Shown here in pieces: positions 63,065 through 64,000 of a DNA stretch of 64,000 bases (position 1 is the first letter of the stretch; every line of letters begins with the position of its first letter). Both the position numbers and the translations under genes were made by a program. The stretch lies in assembly GCF_017310545.1 (NCBI RefSeq), contig NZ_CP066203.1:2046001-2110000 (forward strand), in the 5' to 3' direction. Under the pieces are notes generated by a model, which did no database searches, had not been told where the DNA came from, and was given only the letters and a program-made list of their open reading frames with translations. Origin of the DNA: Methylacidimicrobium sp. B4. GTDB lineage: Bacteria > Verrucomicrobiota > Verrucomicrobiia > Methylacidiphilales > Methylacidiphilaceae.

Positions 63065-64000
63065 ATGGGAAGCAATCGGTGGCGAGACGCAGGGAGGGAA
63101 GGGGGGCTGCCGTCTTTCGAGAAGCCGGTCCGCCAAAAACGACTCGAAAAAGGTCTTTCGCAAAAAGAAGTGGCCGGCCGGGTCGGGATCACTCGGCAGG
63201 CTCTTCATTCGATCGAAACGGGCCGCTACGTGCCGAATACCTTGGTTGCGATCCGGCTTGCCCGGACGCTCGGAAGCCGGGTGGAGGAACTCTTTCCCTG
63301 CTGGGAGGGGATCGATCTTCCTTTTTCGCCGGGTCCGTTTCCCCAGGTGGAAGGCGGCAGGCGCGTGGTCTTGGCGGATGTGCGTGGCCGTCTGATCCCT
63401 TACCCGGTGGAGCGGCTCGAAGAGGGCTCCGGCACCTTCGTGGCAGCGGACGCGCTCCTCCCAGGGGGAGATCGGGGGGGCCAGTGGACTCTTCTCTCCT
63501 CCTCCACCGCCATTCAGAGAAGCGCCCTGTTCCTTGGCTGCGACCCGGGCATCGGCCTTCTCGTCGAGAAAATCGCCACCGTGAGCCGGGATCGACTCCG
63601 CTGGATCTCCTGCGCCAGCGAAACGGCGGCGGCCGCGCTTGGCGCCGGGCAGGCGCATCTGGCGGGCTGCCATCTTCCCGGAGGGGAGCTGCGCAACAAC
63701 CGGGTGCTCGCCCGGGAAGCCTTGCAGGGATTCGGCGGAATCTTGATTCGCTTCGCGCAGTGGGAGGAAGGACTGGCTGTGGCGCGAGGGAACCCGCTGG
63801 GCATTCGCTCGGTGGAGGACCTGGCTCATCCCGGCTTGCGGTTCCTCAATCGGGACGCCGGATCCGGGAGCCGGGCTCTTCTGGACGACCTGCTCCGCAA
63901 GCGGGGGATTCCCGGAAGTGCGATTCCGGGATATGAGAAATCGGCCCGCAACCCGGTGGCGGCCGCGCGCGCCGTGGCTTTCGGGGTGGCGGATGCCTCC
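63065..64000 (+). CDS. XRE-type regulator fused to a molybdate-binding-like (COG1910) domain, 3' end outside window
   Basis: 312 residues are visible from the ATG at 63065; no stop before the window end. Residues about 23-77 form an XRE helix-turn-helix (KRLEKGLSQKEVAGRVGITR, IETGRYVPNTLVAIRLARTL). A substrate-binding-protein-like domain follows, with LFLGCDPGIGLLVEKIA, GQAHLAGCHL, RGNPLGIRSVEDL and FLNRDAGSGSRALLDDLL, as in ModE-like or COG1910 regulators that sense molybdate or tungstate. It likely controls metal-oxyanion uptake or molybdoenzyme genes. Promoters and targets are not visible. Confidence 0.8.
   Translation, partial: MGSNRWRDAGREGGLPSFEKPVRQKRLEKGLSQKEVAGRVGITRQALHSIETGRYVPNTLVAIRLARTLGSRVEELFPCWEGIDLPFSPGPFPQVEGGRRVVLADVRGRLIPYPVERLEEGSGTFVAADALLPGGDRGGQWTLLSSSTAIQRSALFLGCDPGIGLLVEKIATVSRDRLRWISCASETAAAALGAGQAHLAGCHLPGGELRNNRVLAREALQGFGGILIRFAQWEEGLAVARGNPLGIRSVEDLAHPGLRFLNRDAGSGSRALLDDLLRKRGIPGSAIPGYEKSARNPVAAARAVAFGVADAS

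Overview
The window looks like chromosome of a high-GC member of the Verrucomicrobiota. The 16S rRNA gene has a verrucomicrobial-looking 5' region, and the division/cell-wall cluster ends in an extremely divergent FtsZ. GC content is high throughout (roughly 60%, judged by eye). An acidophilic methanotroph such as Methylacidimicrobium would fit, but that genus is an inference from GC content and general gene content; a 16S search would settle it. I see no insertion sequence, prophage or CRISPR array.

Layout. 1-11.0 kb: a truncated TonB-dependent receptor, an LptF/LptG-type permease, a one-heme Tll0287-type sensor protein, and then a co-directional run of SYLF lipid-binding protein, TolC, HlyD-type adaptor, fused double ATPase and two ABC-2 permeases. 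That run is a complete tripartite ABC exporter of the YbhGFSR type. 11.0-13.1 kb (minus): an ExbB-like and a TonB-like protein, with no ExbD between them. 13.3-18.8 kb (plus): polyprenyl synthase, rpmH, rnpA, yidD, yidC and nadB, most of them overlapping. 18.8-20.6 kb (minus): an ArnT-type glycosyltransferase. 21.0-26.2 kb: a complete rRNA operon (16S, tRNA-Ala, tRNA-Ile, 23S, 5S, terminator).

26.3-29.9 kb (minus): a membrane-anchored methyltransferase preceded by four related lipoproteins that look like a duplicated two-gene unit. 30.1-39.6 kb (plus): isocitrate dehydrogenase, tRNA-Gln, two paralogous outer-membrane proteins, a TPR/retropepsin-like protein, a flippase-like membrane protein, a SAM hydrolase that carries a lipoprotein signal, TypA/BipA and a cysteine hydrolase. 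39.7-41.7 kb (minus): heme A synthase and heme O synthase, for cytochrome oxidase maturation. 41.9-44.9 kb (plus): MoxR, DUF58 and VWA genes. 44.9-45.6 kb (minus): a hexapeptide-repeat transferase.

45.7-63.0 kb (plus) is a nearly contiguous dcw cluster: mraZ, rsmH, ftsL, ftsI, murE, murF, mraY, a LysM gene, ftsW, murG, a murC-murB fusion, ddl, ftsQ, ftsA and an ftsZ-like gene. Together these cover peptidoglycan precursor synthesis (except MurD), lipid I/II synthesis, septal polymerisation and crosslinking, and the cytoskeletal module. Three things stand out. A LysM protein sits where murD usually lies. The MurB half of the fusion lacks catalytic residues. FtsA and especially FtsZ have altered nucleotide-binding motifs, although FtsZ keeps the C-terminal partner-binding peptide. 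The window ends inside an XRE-type regulator fused to a molybdate-binding-like domain.
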